NCBI GenBank assembly: GCA_027625915.1 | Contig: JANTQA010000057.1 | Span: 4,836,001 to 4,900,000, forward strand | Direction: 5' to 3' | DNA from: Anaeramoeba flamelloides | Taxonomy: Eukaryota > Metamonada > Anaeramoebidae | Length of the DNA stretch: 64,000 bases | Part shown: in pieces, positions 51,201-63,351 of the stretch | How the letters are laid out: each line of letters opens with the position of its first letter | Position numbering within the stretch: position 1 is the stretch's first letter | The notes under the pieces: generated by a model | What the model saw: the letters and a program-made list of their open reading frames with translations, nothing else | Told to the model about the DNA's origin: nothing | Database searches by the model: none | Made by a program: the position numbers and the translations under genes

Positions 51201-51674
51201 GAATCTAATCATTTAAAAAAAAAAATTGATAATTGCTTAAAGGGACTTTATGATATATTTTGTGAAGCAATTGAAGCCCGCGATAAACAAATCAATAATT
51301 TAACTGAAAAAATTAAAAGTGAAAAGAAAAAGCATAATAAAAAATTTGAAAATTTGGAATCTCATTTGCAGCGAAGATTAACAGGCTTACAATCTGAAAA
51401 GGAAACAAAAAAACAAATGATGGAGGAAAATCTTTTATATCGAAGAAATTCAAACGAATTTGAAGAATTATTAAGTAAACAAAACGAAAGCATTTCTAGA
51501 TTATCAACAATAACCAAAGAATGTGTCGAATATCGTGAAGTAATGAGAAGAAAAAATACCACTTTTTTAGATGCTCTTTATAGAACGAGTGATTCAGACG
51601 ATTCAGATGATTCAGATGAAAGTGTACATAATTTCGATAGTGAAGTTGATGGAAGTAGTTCCGAGAAAGATTAA
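45256..51674 (+). CDS. PAS-domain and coiled-coil protein with N-terminal MGN, 5 exons
   Basis: Exons 45256-45454, 45686-45752, 45934-46093, about 46273-46597 and 51139-51674 join in phase to about 428 residues. Residues 27-125 form a PAS domain: EPILLLQPSNKIIFTNKSA, then KLFWIGS, TIFDISS, and after two introns SHSFEWNFIKNNG and KVTLVYLRS. A Lys/Asn-rich linker (143-190) and a Ser/Gln-rich stretch follow, then a helix-rich C-terminal part (about 255-390, EKIKSEKKK, LQRRLTGLQSEKE) predicted to form a coiled coil, and an acidic tail DSDDSDDSDESV. Gly2 could be myristoylated but the context is imperfect. A ligand or partner cannot be named. Introns are 231, 181, 179 and 4541 bp. The third acceptor (46273 or 46276) is the least certain; unspliced reading from 46094 gives a different, very basic tail. 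Confidence 0.75.
45478..45510 (+). repeat. CAAA microsatellite in PAS gene intron 1
   Basis: Six to seven copies of ACAA after the donor at 45455; it keeps two other frames open without coding meaning. Confidence 0.75.
46721..47216. mobile_element. MITE-like element, family A, uninterrupted copy
   Basis: About 496 bp flanked by TATA on both sides. Termini GTAGTGAAAAAAATACC and (inverted) GTAGGGAAAAAAATACC, with a further inverted match around CAAGATTTTTAATTGTGAA. Lies at the start of the giant intron of the PAS gene. Confidence 0.8.
47502..47715. mobile_element. Short MITE-like element flanked by TA, with a CpG-rich core
   Basis: TA-CAGCCCTCTAAAAATTTTT at the left and, inverted, TA-CAGCCCTGTCACACAAT at the right, 214 bp. 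The TA flanks suggest a Tc1/mariner-type target. The core has CACGCGCGCT and CACACGTGAC, rare CpG-rich bases in this window. Confidence 0.65.
48141..48580. mobile_element. MITE-like element, family C, second copy
   Basis: Inverted ends share GGAAAAAAAGTGAAACAGG / AAAGTAAAACACGG and a TTTTAATTGGGAACCTTA / TTCATTGGGAAAATTACTG pair, the same plan as 37284-37780 but more diverged. In the PAS gene giant intron. Confidence 0.65.
48600..48992 (-). mobile_element. Second, older copy of the tRNA-derived SINE
   Basis: Read on the minus strand it follows the SINE at 35278-35656 from end to end: a GGAGAGCCGATAATGGG head, a B-box-like GAGGTTTCAAATTCTC, then matching stretches such as CTGGTCATTTCTCCCA and AAGCATAAGCCC (here on the plus strand). 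It lacks a clear A-tail and target duplication, so it is older. It sits in the giant intron of the PAS gene, next to a MITE-like element. Confidence 0.7.
49770..50130 (-). repeat. Dispersed repeat, family G, inverted copy
   Basis: Contains ATTGTTGATCGATCAAATGA and AAACTCAACACTAACCATAA, the reverse complement of landmarks at 39050-39540. In the PAS gene giant intron. Confidence 0.6.
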
Positions 51675-53179
51675 AGCCTATTCCCCAATTATATTAATAT
51701 TTTTGTTTTTAATAAAATAATAATTATTTTATTTCTTATTTTTAAAACTTTGTTTGTTTTTAGTGTTTAAAATTAGAGTAAAATTTTTCAAAAGATTGAC
51801 CACCAAATCTTAAATAATCATAAAATCAAATATTATGCTCAAAAAAACTTTAAAGAATTATTATATAAAATGAAATGAGAAGACCCATTCCAGTCATAAC
51901 TGTTAGATTTTTCTTATTTCCCTTTTGGTTATAACAATAATAATTTTATCTTAAAAAAAAACTCACATACGGAGATTTTGAGAAAAAAGTAAAACGAAAA
52001 AAATTAATATATTCAAATATAAAATAGATTTTAACAAGAAATTTGAAAATATTTTTTTTGATAGGAATCTGGAATAATCACCCAAAAAAATTTCCGATTA
52101 CATAATAAAGTGAGTCAACATTTTGGAAAAATATTTTACTTTTTTCTCTTTATTGGTTATATATTTGATCTTTTTTTTTTTATTTCTTTATTAGAAATTA
52201 TTAAAAAAAATTTCATATTATGAATTTTCAATATCTCAAAATTATCTTGTCTTTATCTATTTCTCTAGCTGTATGTATCTTGTGTCATATTTGTATAATT
52301 TCAACTGGAATTAATTCTAGTAAAAATTATTATTATTATTATTTTCTTAAGTGTCAAGTCATTAAGGTTAAAAATAATTTTCTGAAATGGATCAAAAAAA
52401 ATTTGTAATTTTTATGAGTGCCCAATATCAATCAAAAACTCACAAACATGTGAAGTGTGATTGATCTCCAAAAATCAATAATCAAAAAAGAGGACATTTT
52501 TAGAAAATAATCTCAAAATAGTGACACCCAATTTTTAATTCGATTGTTTGTGATTTATAATTTCAAAAATAACGGTGTCCAGTTTTTTAGTTTTGCTCTT
52601 AATAACTTTTTGAAATCTTGCTTTTTTTTTTCATTTTTTTCCTTTTTGAAATGAGTTATATTTTTCTCAAGAATATTACGAAATCCTGGCTTTGCAAAAT
52701 ATAAGAGAGTTACAATGTAACCACAAATTAGTTTAATAACTTTAATTGATTGTGTACTTATAGAAAATAATTTGTTATAAATTGAAGTAACATAACCCTT
52801 TGGGCATTTAATAACAAAAACAAATGATTTTTTTTTTTTAAATTTTGATTTTTTGAAATTGAGAATGTAATTTAATGATTTTTAAGATTGAATTTTTTGT
52901 CAATTATACCCTCTATTTTTTTATTTGTTATTAGAATTTTATCAATCAAATGAAGGGCAATTTCACAATACCCTTTTTTGGTTTCAAGTCATTCCTTAAG
53001 TATGGAGCAAATCCAGGGTAAATGACTAATTACTTACATGAATTCAATTGATAGAACTTTCATAGCTCAGTTCTAATAAGAACAAAAAATTATACTACTC
53101 TTATTTAGTAAAATAACAAAGTAAATTTACTTAAAAGCTGAAAAAAAAACAAAATAAAGTCTAAAAATTAATAATAAGA
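51675..53179. other. Convergent intergenic region between PAS and PAN3 genes
   Basis: About 1.5 kb. Apart from the inverted repeat copy at 52620-53000 no feature was seen. Confidence 0.5.
52620..53000. repeat. Inverted partner of the repeat at 42890-43200
   Basis: ATCAAATGAAGGGCAATTTC and ACAATACCCTTTTTTGGT mirror the copy at 43020-43070. Lies between the PAS and PAN3 genes. Confidence 0.55.
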
Positions 53180-56100
53180 TTATTTTTTTATATGGTTTAA
53201 TATTTCACCAAAAGATTTTTCTAAGCAATCTTTAAGTTCATTATATGTAATTACAAACAATGATTTTTCGTCTTTAGTATATAATAAAAGATTTTCATTC
53301 ATGCCTGCATCGATCTTTTTTAAAGACTCCATCACATGTAAATAATCAATAACTGGGAGGTTATTTTCATCTACTTGATGGAAGCAAGAATCTTTAAATA
53401 GCTGTAATAATCGGCGATTGCCAGTGGTTGACCAAGTTTTATCCTTTAATAAATTTGGTTTTTCCACAATTGAAAGCAGTTTGAACAGTAAATTCAATAT
53501 CTGTCCATTATCGACTTCCTTTTCAAGTTGGCAAGATGTAATATCATTTTCTTGATAAACATTTTCCAAATGATTTAATATTTCATCATTGATCATCAAT
53601 ACGATCTTTTCAATTGTTGGTAATTCTTGAGAATTCTTATACATTAATAGATACTTGATCAAATCTTTTAATTTTGTTGAATAATTTGATTTTAATACTA
53701 ATTTGATACTATCATTTATATTTTCTATTGTTTGAACACCACAGATTAAAGATAAAATTGTTTTTCCAAGTGAAATAAGATCTTCTTCTTGCAGTTCTTT
53801 TAATGATTTTTTTGAGTTGATCATTAATATTTGAGGTAGCCCAATATAGTTAAGTTTAATACGATGGAATTGTTTTTTAATTAATAGAATTTTGGAAGGG
53901 GCAAGATTTTCACATGTTAATTTCTTTGAATGGATATATTTGATAGCAGTAACTAATTGTACAATATACTTCCATAAAATTTGTTCCGTAATTGTGTTTT
54001 GTTCAATAATATGATGCTTTTCCACCGTTTCTGCATTTGGATGATAATCATATATGAAAAATGTTGCTATTAATATTATTAATAATATTATTGTTGGTTT
54101 TATAATTGTTATTTAAACAAGTTTTTGAAATTAATTAATAATGAAAATGAAAAATTTTTAATTTTTTGAAAAATAATTTAAACAAAAAAAAAAAAAGATC
54201 TTTTATAAGAATTTGATTTGGGTGTTCGAAATATTCCAGAAAATACCCGAAAATCGAAAATACCCTAAAATTTTTTAACCACGAAAAAACACTTTATGAA
54301 CAACTTCTAAGAAATCCTAGTGAAAATATACTCAGTTTAACGGTAAAATACCAATTTTACTTTCAGACAAAAGATATTTTTTGACTTTTCTACTTTAAGC
54401 CGTCTGAAGACAAAATATTTTTTTTTTGAATTTTCTACTTTAAACCCCTATAAAGAGTTTTTTGGTACCTTTTGAGTATATTTGAGTATGTTGGTTATTT
54501 ATTCGGGTAAGTGTATATGTATGCCAGGGTATTGGTATGGGAGATGTTAGGTTTGGCATGGTGTGTGTTTGTATGTTTTGGTTAGACCAGTTCCTTTTCT
54601 GGAATGGGGAGTTAAATAAAGTTTGGCTTATGTCACCTTGTGTAGGTTATGGGTATGTATTGTACTATTAGATATTACTCGGTTATTTTTAGATTGTATT
54701 TAAGATTACAAAATTAAGGGTCATGATACAAAATTAGAAATTTTCTTTACAAGTACATTTTCTCTCATTTAGTCAATACCATTCCGAAATGCTCAGAAAT
54801 TACACTCATCTAAGATATCAAACCCTTTCACACAAAATGGGTTGAATACCATTCCCTAAAATTTAATTTTTTGAATTTTGATATTTTCAAACCACAAAAA
54901 AAATATTCTACAATAAAATTCCAAATTTACATTTAATCTGAGTATATTGGCACCCGGGTTTCTTAGAAGTTGTTCATAAAGTGTTTTTTTGTGGTTAAAA
55001 AATTTTCGGGTATTTTCGATTTTCGGGTATTTTCTGGAATATTTGATAGATTCATTTGATTTATCTTGATTTTATGAAAGAAATATCATATTTTGAGTTA
55101 AAAGAAGATAAATCTATTAATTATTTTTGCTTTTTTTGTTCCGTTTATTTCTTTTTTTTTTTATTTATTTAAAAGATATTTCCAATTTTATTAATTTCGA
55201 AATTTCATTTCCTTTTTATCTTTTTCAATTTAATTGTTCAGAACAAAGATAATTTTTTATCTTTGTAATAAATTTAGAACTCTTTTTTTTTTTTTTTTGT
55301 TAGTATATGCCTGTTTTTGAAGATTTCGATCATTATTTGTGGCTTTGGTCTGGAAATGTGTCTAGATTTTCCAGAATTTAAACGAATGTAGTTAAAATTA
55401 TAGATTTTACTCAATTCTTTTGAATCCTGGAAAGCCTAACTACGACAGGCCAATGAAAAAAATTGAAAATTTTGGATATCAATAATAAATAAAGTTTATG
55501 ACATTTTTTTATTTTTTATTATTTATTTTACGAATGGTCAAAAAGTTGATATATATTTTTCTAAAAATCCATTTTTATCAAAAAAAAAAATACTTTTTTC
55601 TTGAATATATGATTAAATTCATCATTTTTTTTGGTTTCCTTTCTGAATTCAATATATATTTTTTACTCAAAAGTTTTTCACAAATTAAACAACACAACAA
55701 AGAAAAATACCTCTTTAAAAAAAAAAATAAATAAAAAAAATAAGAAATAAACATACAAAAATGGAAATTTGATTCAAAATTTAGGTTTTTCAAGCGTATT
55801 GTTGTTTGATGTTAAAATAATAATTAAAGTATATTCTCAAAAAATGCTCATATCCTCAAAACTCGATGGAATATAATTACAGTAACTTTTGCAAATAGTC
55901 TGTTTTATGAAAAATAAATTAACACACATTATAAAGTCACTTTTCTTTTCAATAAGTATAATCACAAATCTAGAGACTCACTGTGGATTCTCTTCAATTA
56001 CAATTATCCTAATCAACCAAAATAAATTCATAGATAAGATTGACAAAAAGTACCAAATTATTATATAATTCATAACACCTAAAAAAATATCAATATTAAA

Positions 56101-59100
56101 ATTAGATCAACAAGAAATGGAGTATTTTTATTATTTTTATTATTACTGAAAAAGTGTAAATTACATTCTAGATGCCCTTATACTTAAAATCCCTTTCAAA
56201 AAATAAGGTGTAAAATCATATATTTCACAATTATTAATGAATGAAAATAATTTTAAACTATTTTGGTTTAAAATTTTTTCATTAAAGATTTATTTCTTTT
56301 AATTTATTTTGAAAAATTTATCTATCTTTTTCATAGGAAGTACATACACCATAAAAAATGATTAATATTTTTTATTATTTCTTTTTGTTTATATTTTAAA
56401 CATGAAGGGCCAAATTTATTTGAATTTTTTTTATAACATAATAATATCTGTTTCAAGCAATTAGTAAATGCCCTGAATTTTAGAAGTGTTGAACTTGATG
56501 GATAACTTAAATATTTTTGGGTTTTAAATATAGAGTTTTGATTTTTTATTATTATGGAATATTTTTTGATTTATCGACTCTTGGAATTTAATAATTTATT
56601 ATATGTGTACAATTTAAATATTTCTTTTTTTGGTTCAATTAAATCCTCTAAATTGGAGCTAATTTTATTATTGGTCACTTGATTAAATTTTATTATTTTT
56701 TCTAAATTCGGCAGAGATAAATTTTTTAATTTTTTTTTGAATTTATATTTTTTTTTATTTGCTGAAACTATCATATTTTCAATTTTAAATTCTGTTTTAT
56801 AAATTGAAAACTGGTTGATTTTTGTTTATTTTCTATATTCTAGTAATATATGAATTAATAAAAGTACTTTGTTAATTTATAGTTTTTATTTCATCATTAA
56901 AATTTTCTAGCTCATGAGTTGATTAACTTTACAAAAAAGCTTTAAATTAGAAATAAGGAGTTTTTGAAGAAGCAGAATATTGGAATTTCGACAAAATCCA
57001 ATTTTGAAGAAGATTAATGTATCTTCTCATAAAAATATTTTTTTGTTAATTTCAAAATATGGTTGAAAAAATTTCTCAAAAATCTGTTTTTTTTTTTCAA
57101 TTAGGTACAAAACAGAAAATGAAAAAATGTTATTGTATTTTGAATTTTGTATAGTTGAAAAGCCGACTCGATATTTTGAAAGTTAAATATATCTTTGAGA
57201 AATTTTCAAATCACAAAAAAAAAAAAAAAAAAAAGCGCGAAGAACATCTTTTTAGTTGCATTTTAACAGAAATGATTTCTTTTGATTCAATTAAAAATTA
57301 CTTTGGACTTCAAAAAAAAAAAAAAAATCAAATAAATTTTGCCCTTTAGGCTTAAAATATGAACATAAAAAAATAATAGAAAATATTGATCATTTTTTAT
57401 GGTGTATGTCCTTTCGATGAAAAAGATATATTAATATTTCAAAGCAAATTAAAAGAAATAAATCTTAATGAATTAATTTTTAACTGGGGATAGTTTGGAG
57501 TTGTTATAGTTAATTAATAATCATGAAATCTATGATTTGACGCTTAATTTTCTGAAAGGAATTTTAAGTAAAAAGATATCTAGAGTGTATTAAGGATTAT
57601 TCGAATTTTATTCCCAGTGGCTATTGTTTTTATACCCACAACACGAATTATGAACTCAAAAGAATGTTGAGTTAATAGATCTTGTTAAAATGTAAAATTT
57701 AGGTTGTTTTTGAGGAAGGCAAAAAAAATTTACTTTCCAAATCAAAAATTTTTCACTCAAAATTTTCGACTTCCAAAATGATATTGGGAAAATGTCACTC
57801 CACTTTATATTGAAGTATGTTAGAGTTGATGGTGAGTGTAGCCACCCATTTGAAAAGAAAGTGGAGTGATATTTTCACAATATCAAAAAAAAATAGCTTT
57901 TTATTTTTGCCTTGCTTTGTTGGGATTTTTCGAAAAGTTTTTGGATCAATAAATGATTTTAGTCAAAATCTTAAATTGCTAAAAATTGACAATATTTGAC
58001 TTTCCCTCAATTCACTATATTTTAAAGGTCTTAGTCTATTTACTGCTTTGTATTTCAATGCTCACAGAGCATAAAATTCAGATAGTCCTTAATACTTGTT
58101 CAAAAATAATCAAAAGGAAAAATTTTCAAATAATATTCTCCTTATTTTCATTGATCAATAAAGGTATCTGAAATTGAAATTGTTTAAAATGAATGAGTAC
58201 CTATTACTAAACTCTTAAAGTCAATTTCATATGATAAAAAAATTAAAGTTGCAAAAAAGCCCAAAAAATTCAATATTAATTCTGAGAAAAAATATTCAGA
58301 AGCTATTTAAACTGATTAATCACAATTATGAAATTTATTGTTCTTGTTTGAAAATTTTTTATCAAAGCTCTTATGGTTATAAAATTTGTGTTTTTTTAAA
58401 AATTTGTGTTTTAAGGGACTAATCTCTATTAAATTTTTTTACCTAAATTAAATCGAGATTTAGAAAATTATTTTCCAATTACTTAGATTTGGAAAAATCT
58501 TGTTTATTTTCTATTTTAAACATATTTCTAGATAAGGAATCCTTATTTAGAAATTGGTCAAAAAAAAAAAAAAAAAAAATAGAGAATAGCTCCTTAAAGT
58601 GAGTACAAAAGGAATTGGTTTTTCTTTTGGGGATAATTTGTTTGGTTAGATTGGGAATTTTCTTTTTTTGGGTTTTTAACTAATTCTATTTTGCAAGTAA
58701 AGACAGAGTATCAAAAAATTTTAATTAAACATTAGGCGAACCTTTACAATTTTTTAGTTTTCTGAATTCTCTTAATTTCAGATATTTTTTCGTGATAGTG
58801 ACAACTTGAAATAGCAAATAATAAAGAACAAAGAAAAATGAAAAGAAAAAGCAAAAAAAGAATGAATTCTTACAGATTTCTTTGAATTCTGTAAGATCAT
58901 AAGCCTCATGGAAGGTTACGATATTGGAGTGTTTAATTGATTTCCAAACATTAATTTTTTCTTTTCCCTTTGTTAATGAAGAATTGTGTATGATTGAGAC
59001 TGCGTATTGATAACCATCGTTTTCGTTTGTTGCACGAAAGCATACGCGATCAAAAGGAAAGACCTCATCTTTTCTGCGGAATTGTGACTTCATTTCAAGA

Positions 59101-60066
59101 GTTGGTTCTAAAGGGTAGAAAGAATGGTAAGTTTGGATCTTTATGGGGATGTTTTGTTTGGTAACTTCTTCTTTAGTTAAATTTTTTATTCTTGCAATTC
59201 TTCTTTTATTAATTTCTGTTTTAAAATCTTTGTCAATGGAAAAGGATTGGACATTACGCAAATTTGGTGAAACCATATATCTGTTTCGTTGTTTGAATTT
59301 GTGTTTGTTTGTAGTTTTTGTACGTTGTGTTTTTTTTTTTTCTTGTTTTTGGTTGAATTGTTGTTGTAGTTGAAGTTTTCTTTGTAATTGTTGCTGTTGT
59401 TGATACTGCTGCTCATATTGTTGTTGTTGTATTCCGGTTTGATATTGTTGAGGCTGTTGGAATTGTGGCTGAATTTCTAAACCACCACTAATCATATTCG
59501 TCGAGGATTGACTATAATTTGGAAATAATTGATCGTCATATATTTGCTTTGATTCGCTCATTTGATTATAGGTTGGGTAATCAGAATATTGTCCCATTTG
59601 CCCACTATAATCAATATAACTACTTCCATAATTATAATCTTTTTCATCAACCATATCATTTAAGTGGTACACCTCCTTTGTTCCCCTTTTGAATTGATTT
59701 GAAGGTTTTTTTTTTTTTTTATAATGGATATTTTTTTCAAAAAAAGAGAAACAAACGTAGAGTTGAGTTTTGGTTTTTCGTTTTTTGGTAAACACAAGAA
59801 ATTAAAGATAAAATTTTTCATATTGGGTTTGGGGGTTTTAATTTTTTTGTTTCGAAAAACAAAAAAAAAAGATTTTGTTATTTTGTTTTGAATTTTACAT
59901 TTTATTCAAAAGTAGCTTTACACTAGAATTATGTCACTTTAATTATTTAGTGATTGAAAACTTACATTTGGTTTATATTCTGGTAATTAGAATAAGGATC
60001 ATAGTACGTATAATTTGTTCCTGAGTTATTCCCATAATTATTATAACGAAACTCTTGGTTGGACAT
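53180..60066 (-). CDS. PAN3: PAN3, pseudokinase subunit of the PAN2-PAN3 poly(A) nuclease
   Basis: Exons 60066-59966, 59685-58874 and 54066-53180 (stop) join in phase (introns 280 and 4807 bp) to 599 residues. Residues 1-170 are low complexity with a Gln-rich tract. From YHSFYPLE (220-227) the PAN3 pseudokinase begins: NVWKSIKHSNIVTFHEAYD, IYDYHPNAETVEKHH, LWKYIVQLVTAIKYIHSKK. The catalytic HRD loop is replaced by LTCENLAPSKILL, as expected for PAN3. A short coiled coil (about 460-488) and the C-terminal knob (490-599) follow, with GQILNLLFKLLSIVEKP, NRRLLQLFKDSCFHQVDE and the IDAG motif. PAN3 recruits PAN2 to poly(A)-binding protein for mRNA deadenylation in the cytoplasm. No N-terminal CCCH zinc finger and no clear PAM2 motif were seen. 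Identification is firm. Confidence 0.93.
54229..55043. mobile_element. 815-bp element with 88-bp terminal inverted repeats and a GT-rich core
   Basis: The left end (54229-54316) and right end (54956-55043) are inverted copies with few differences; both contain ATATTCCAGAAAATACCCGA and GAACAACTTCTAAGAAA. The core (54480-54670) is unusually rich in G and T on the plus strand, with repeated GTATGT and GGTTA motifs. No protein was recognised. Lies in the giant intron of PAN3. Confidence 0.8.
55371..55440. repeat. Single type I palindrome
   Basis: TTTTCCAGAATTTAAACGAA mirrors TTCTTTTGAATCCTGGAAA around a short centre. Solo copy of the unit that makes the arrays at 27360 and 39775. Confidence 0.65.
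57775..57890. repeat. Short inverted repeat in PAN3 intron 2
   Basis: GATATTGGGAAAATGTCACTC then CACTTT is mirrored by AAAGTGGAGTGATATTTTCAC then AATATC, with about 50 bp between arms. May be the end-to-end remnant of a small element. Confidence 0.6.
58411..58598. mobile_element. Short MITE-like element, family E
   Basis: Ends TTAAGGGACTAATCTCTATT and, inverted, TTAAGGAGCTATTCTCTATT, about 190 bp. Related copies lie at about 6045-6210 and 29966-30416. In the giant intron of PAN3. Confidence 0.7.
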
Positions 60067-61739
60067 TGAATAAAAAAAAAAGAAAGAGATTTTAAAATTC
60101 TAAAGTTTGATTCTTAAGCTAAAAAGAGAACAGTTTTGAATTTCTATTTGTTTTTGTTTTGTTTATTTTCACAAAAAGAAGGAATAAAGAAACAATCAAA
60201 ATCTCAAAAATGATTTTTTAAAAATTTGATACACAATGGAAATCCTGATTAAAGTTCTGGATCTGAAAATCTTTCAAAAGATTTCAGAGTATTTCTCAAA
60301 CTTTCAAATACTTTTCAACATTTTAAAAAGTCCATGCTTTGCAAAAGTCATGAGTTTTTTTGTGGTCTATTTTGAGGAGATAATATCTACTTATTGAAGC
60401 AATTTACATATAAATTTTTAAGAGGTACTGTAAATTTAATCCTTTAATCTTAGTGAAGGCGTTTGGGATTCTGTTTCTCATGAATTATATACATTGGATA
60501 TCAGAAAAAGTATTAGTTTTTTTGTTTTTTTTTGAGTTTATAAATAAGGGTTAAATGTTAAGTCACTTAATCTGGTTGAAGAGAGAATGATAAATTAACA
60601 AAATTTGTGTCTTCTAATTCAAAAAGTGTCTTGGCACCTCTTTCGAGAAACATAGTTTTTACTTATACTGATAAATTTCTATTTATGTTTGGAAATGTTT
60701 TGTTGATTTTCCTTTTTGAAATTATTTTTTCAAACTTTGAATAAAGGATTTTATGAAGTCAAGTGTTAAGAAACTCTGTAAAATTAGTTGTTCTTTTAAT
60801 ATTCTTTTTCAGTAACTGTTTGATGTGAAACGGTTCGAAGATTTTTAAAAATGAAAATTGAACTAAAAATTTATTGAAATTTATTCGAATTTATTAGTAT
60901 TTCAATAATCAAACTAAAAAATTCTTACTTCATGTTCAGTTTATTTATCCAAATAGATATAGAACCTTTAAATTACATCCCCCTTCTGTTGGTCTTCAAT
61001 TTAGTTTAAAGAAAAAATTGAAAAAGGAAGTGAAACGTTTTTCACATTTATAATAAAAAAACAAGCAGAAGAATTAAAAAATCAATTTGGTTTTCTCTTT
61101 TTTTGTTTTTTTTTTAATTTTCTGTTCTCTTGTATAAACTCACCAACAAAAAGTAGTAATTTAGCTAGTATTGTTTCCAAGAAACCAATTGAATTTTATC
61201 AAAGTTTTAGTTTCAAAGTGTCCATAAATATGTTTATTATTATTTGGTGACAATTATGTTGTTATTATCTAAGTTTGACACGAAACAACGAGAAAAAATG
61301 ATATTATTTCAATTGATATAAGATGATATTGTGGATTTAAAGTTTCAATAACAATGCCATCTTATTACTAAATCAATATCAACATGCTGAGTCTGGAAGG
61401 GAGTACAAAACAAAGAACTACAACAGGTGATTTTTATAAAATATAAAAACAATATGAGATCGTATTTATTTTTTTGGACTAATAATCTAGCTCACATCAA
61501 TCAAAAACAAATAAACACAAACAAATATAGTTTGTTCTTTTTTAATGATAATTTGAAGAAATAGTTCTTCAAAAAATCTTTTTTTTTTTTTTTTCAAACT
61601 GAATGATTGAAAATATTAAAAATTTATCTTAAATTTGTTCGATTGAAGATAAAAACTTGTTTAAAATATACTAGAAATGAACTAATCCCCCATTCCAAGA
61701 ATTTGGATACACCCAAAATCAAAAATAGACAAAAAAAAT

Positions 61740-62200
61740 TCAAAATTTATTGTATTTTTCCAAACATAATATTAAACTATGTTTAAGTTGTTAGCTATTA
61801 ATTATTTATATTTAATTATTTATATTCAAATAATAGAAAAAAATATAAAACCAAAAAATTAAAATTTATATTGCTAAACTGACGAAACGATGATGAACAA
61901 ATTTTTTTTTAGTAAATATGTTGAAATTTCACCAATAATTGTTGATCGATAAAATGATAAGATATCTTAAACTAATTATATATGAGTTTACTATTTAAGG
62001 AAACTCAACACTAGCTTTCTATTAACCATTGAAAAAAAATTCGAGATCAGATGAAAAAGATTACCTAACTCGAAAAAATGGGAATAAAAAAAAACTGAAA
62101 AGACTAAAAATGAAATAGTTTACAAAAATCATATTTTTTCCGGATTTACTGTAAAGTGTAGTATTATTATTCTTTCAACTAATAAAAATGTGTCTTAATT
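61740..62200 (-). repeat. Dispersed repeat, family G, inverted copy
   Basis: Contains AATTGTTGATCGATAAAATG, GAAACTCAACACTAGC and ATTACCTAACTCG in the same order as the copy at 49770. Upstream of PAN3. Confidence 0.6.
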
Positions 62201-63351
62201 TTTGGAATTTATTTTAGATCAGATAACTTTCACAATTACAATTAGTTTCTCTTTTATTCCCTTTTTGTAAAGAAATTCTCCAAAATAATATACTATAAAA
62301 TCCAGTCTGTACCAATTATTCATAATAGTAAATTATTTTGAGTATTTCTCAATAATTGACTTGATTAGATATAGTAAAAAATTAATCTAAAATATTTTTT
62401 TTAATTTATAATTTTCTTTTTTTTCGGTATGAAAACCTCGAAAATCATATATTTTTTCTTTTTTCAAAAATTCAGACTAAAAAAGCATTATATATAGTTA
62501 TTTCGCAGATAATTTTTACATCAAAATGAAAAAAAATATTTGAATTTAGAGACTATTTTCCAACTAAAAAATTGAATTGATTGCATTTATAAAGATTGTT
62601 GAGAAAATAAATGGTTTTTTATTTAGTTTTTGATGAACAGATAATTTTGATCAACAAAAAAAATTTTTTTCAAAATATAGGGGGTTAGGAAAGGGGATCT
62701 TTAACGATTTAAGAAGATAAAAAAATTTTCAAAAAAAAAAAAATAATAAAACTAAAGTCTTCTGAATTAAATTTTAAATAAGATTTTTCAATTTAAATTT
62801 AGTTTTAAAATGCTTCCTATTTTTATTTAAATTGGGTTGAATATAAGATCTTTAAATTTTACAAACTTTGTTGAATAACTACAAATAATTTCCCTAATTC
62901 TTTCCACAACAACTGGCGTGCTATTCAAAACGTTTATGAGTTCTTATCACTTTCTTATATATAATTATCATAAAATATTTACTCGAAATTTCACAAATAA
63001 GAAGTTTTTATTTTTAAAAAAACAAATTACCAATTCTATTATAAAATGAATTTTATTAATATATTTAAGGTATTTTATTATATATTTGGTAGTGGGGTTT
63101 TAAATTCCAACAAAAAAAATATAAAAAACTTCATTTTTTTCACAACTTTTTTATTGAAATCAGTGGACGAAAGACTATTATAACCTTAACAAAGATAAAA
63201 ACACTGGTTTAACTTAAATCTAAATAATCAATCTTTAAATCACAACTGTTAATTAGAATAAATACAATTTTTGATCTTTAATTTTTAAACAAAAACAATT
63301 TTTTGGTTTTACAAAAATAAACTCTATATGAATAATATAACTTTATATGTA

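Larger units (their letters stand above)
54067..58873 (-). other. Giant intron 2 of PAN3
   Basis: 4807 bp between GAAATCT|GTAAG and AATAG|CAACAT (minus strand). It carries the 815-bp element, a type I palindrome, a family E element and a short inverted repeat. A 67-codon open frame at 56774-56571 has balanced composition but no recognisable family. Confidence 0.75.
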
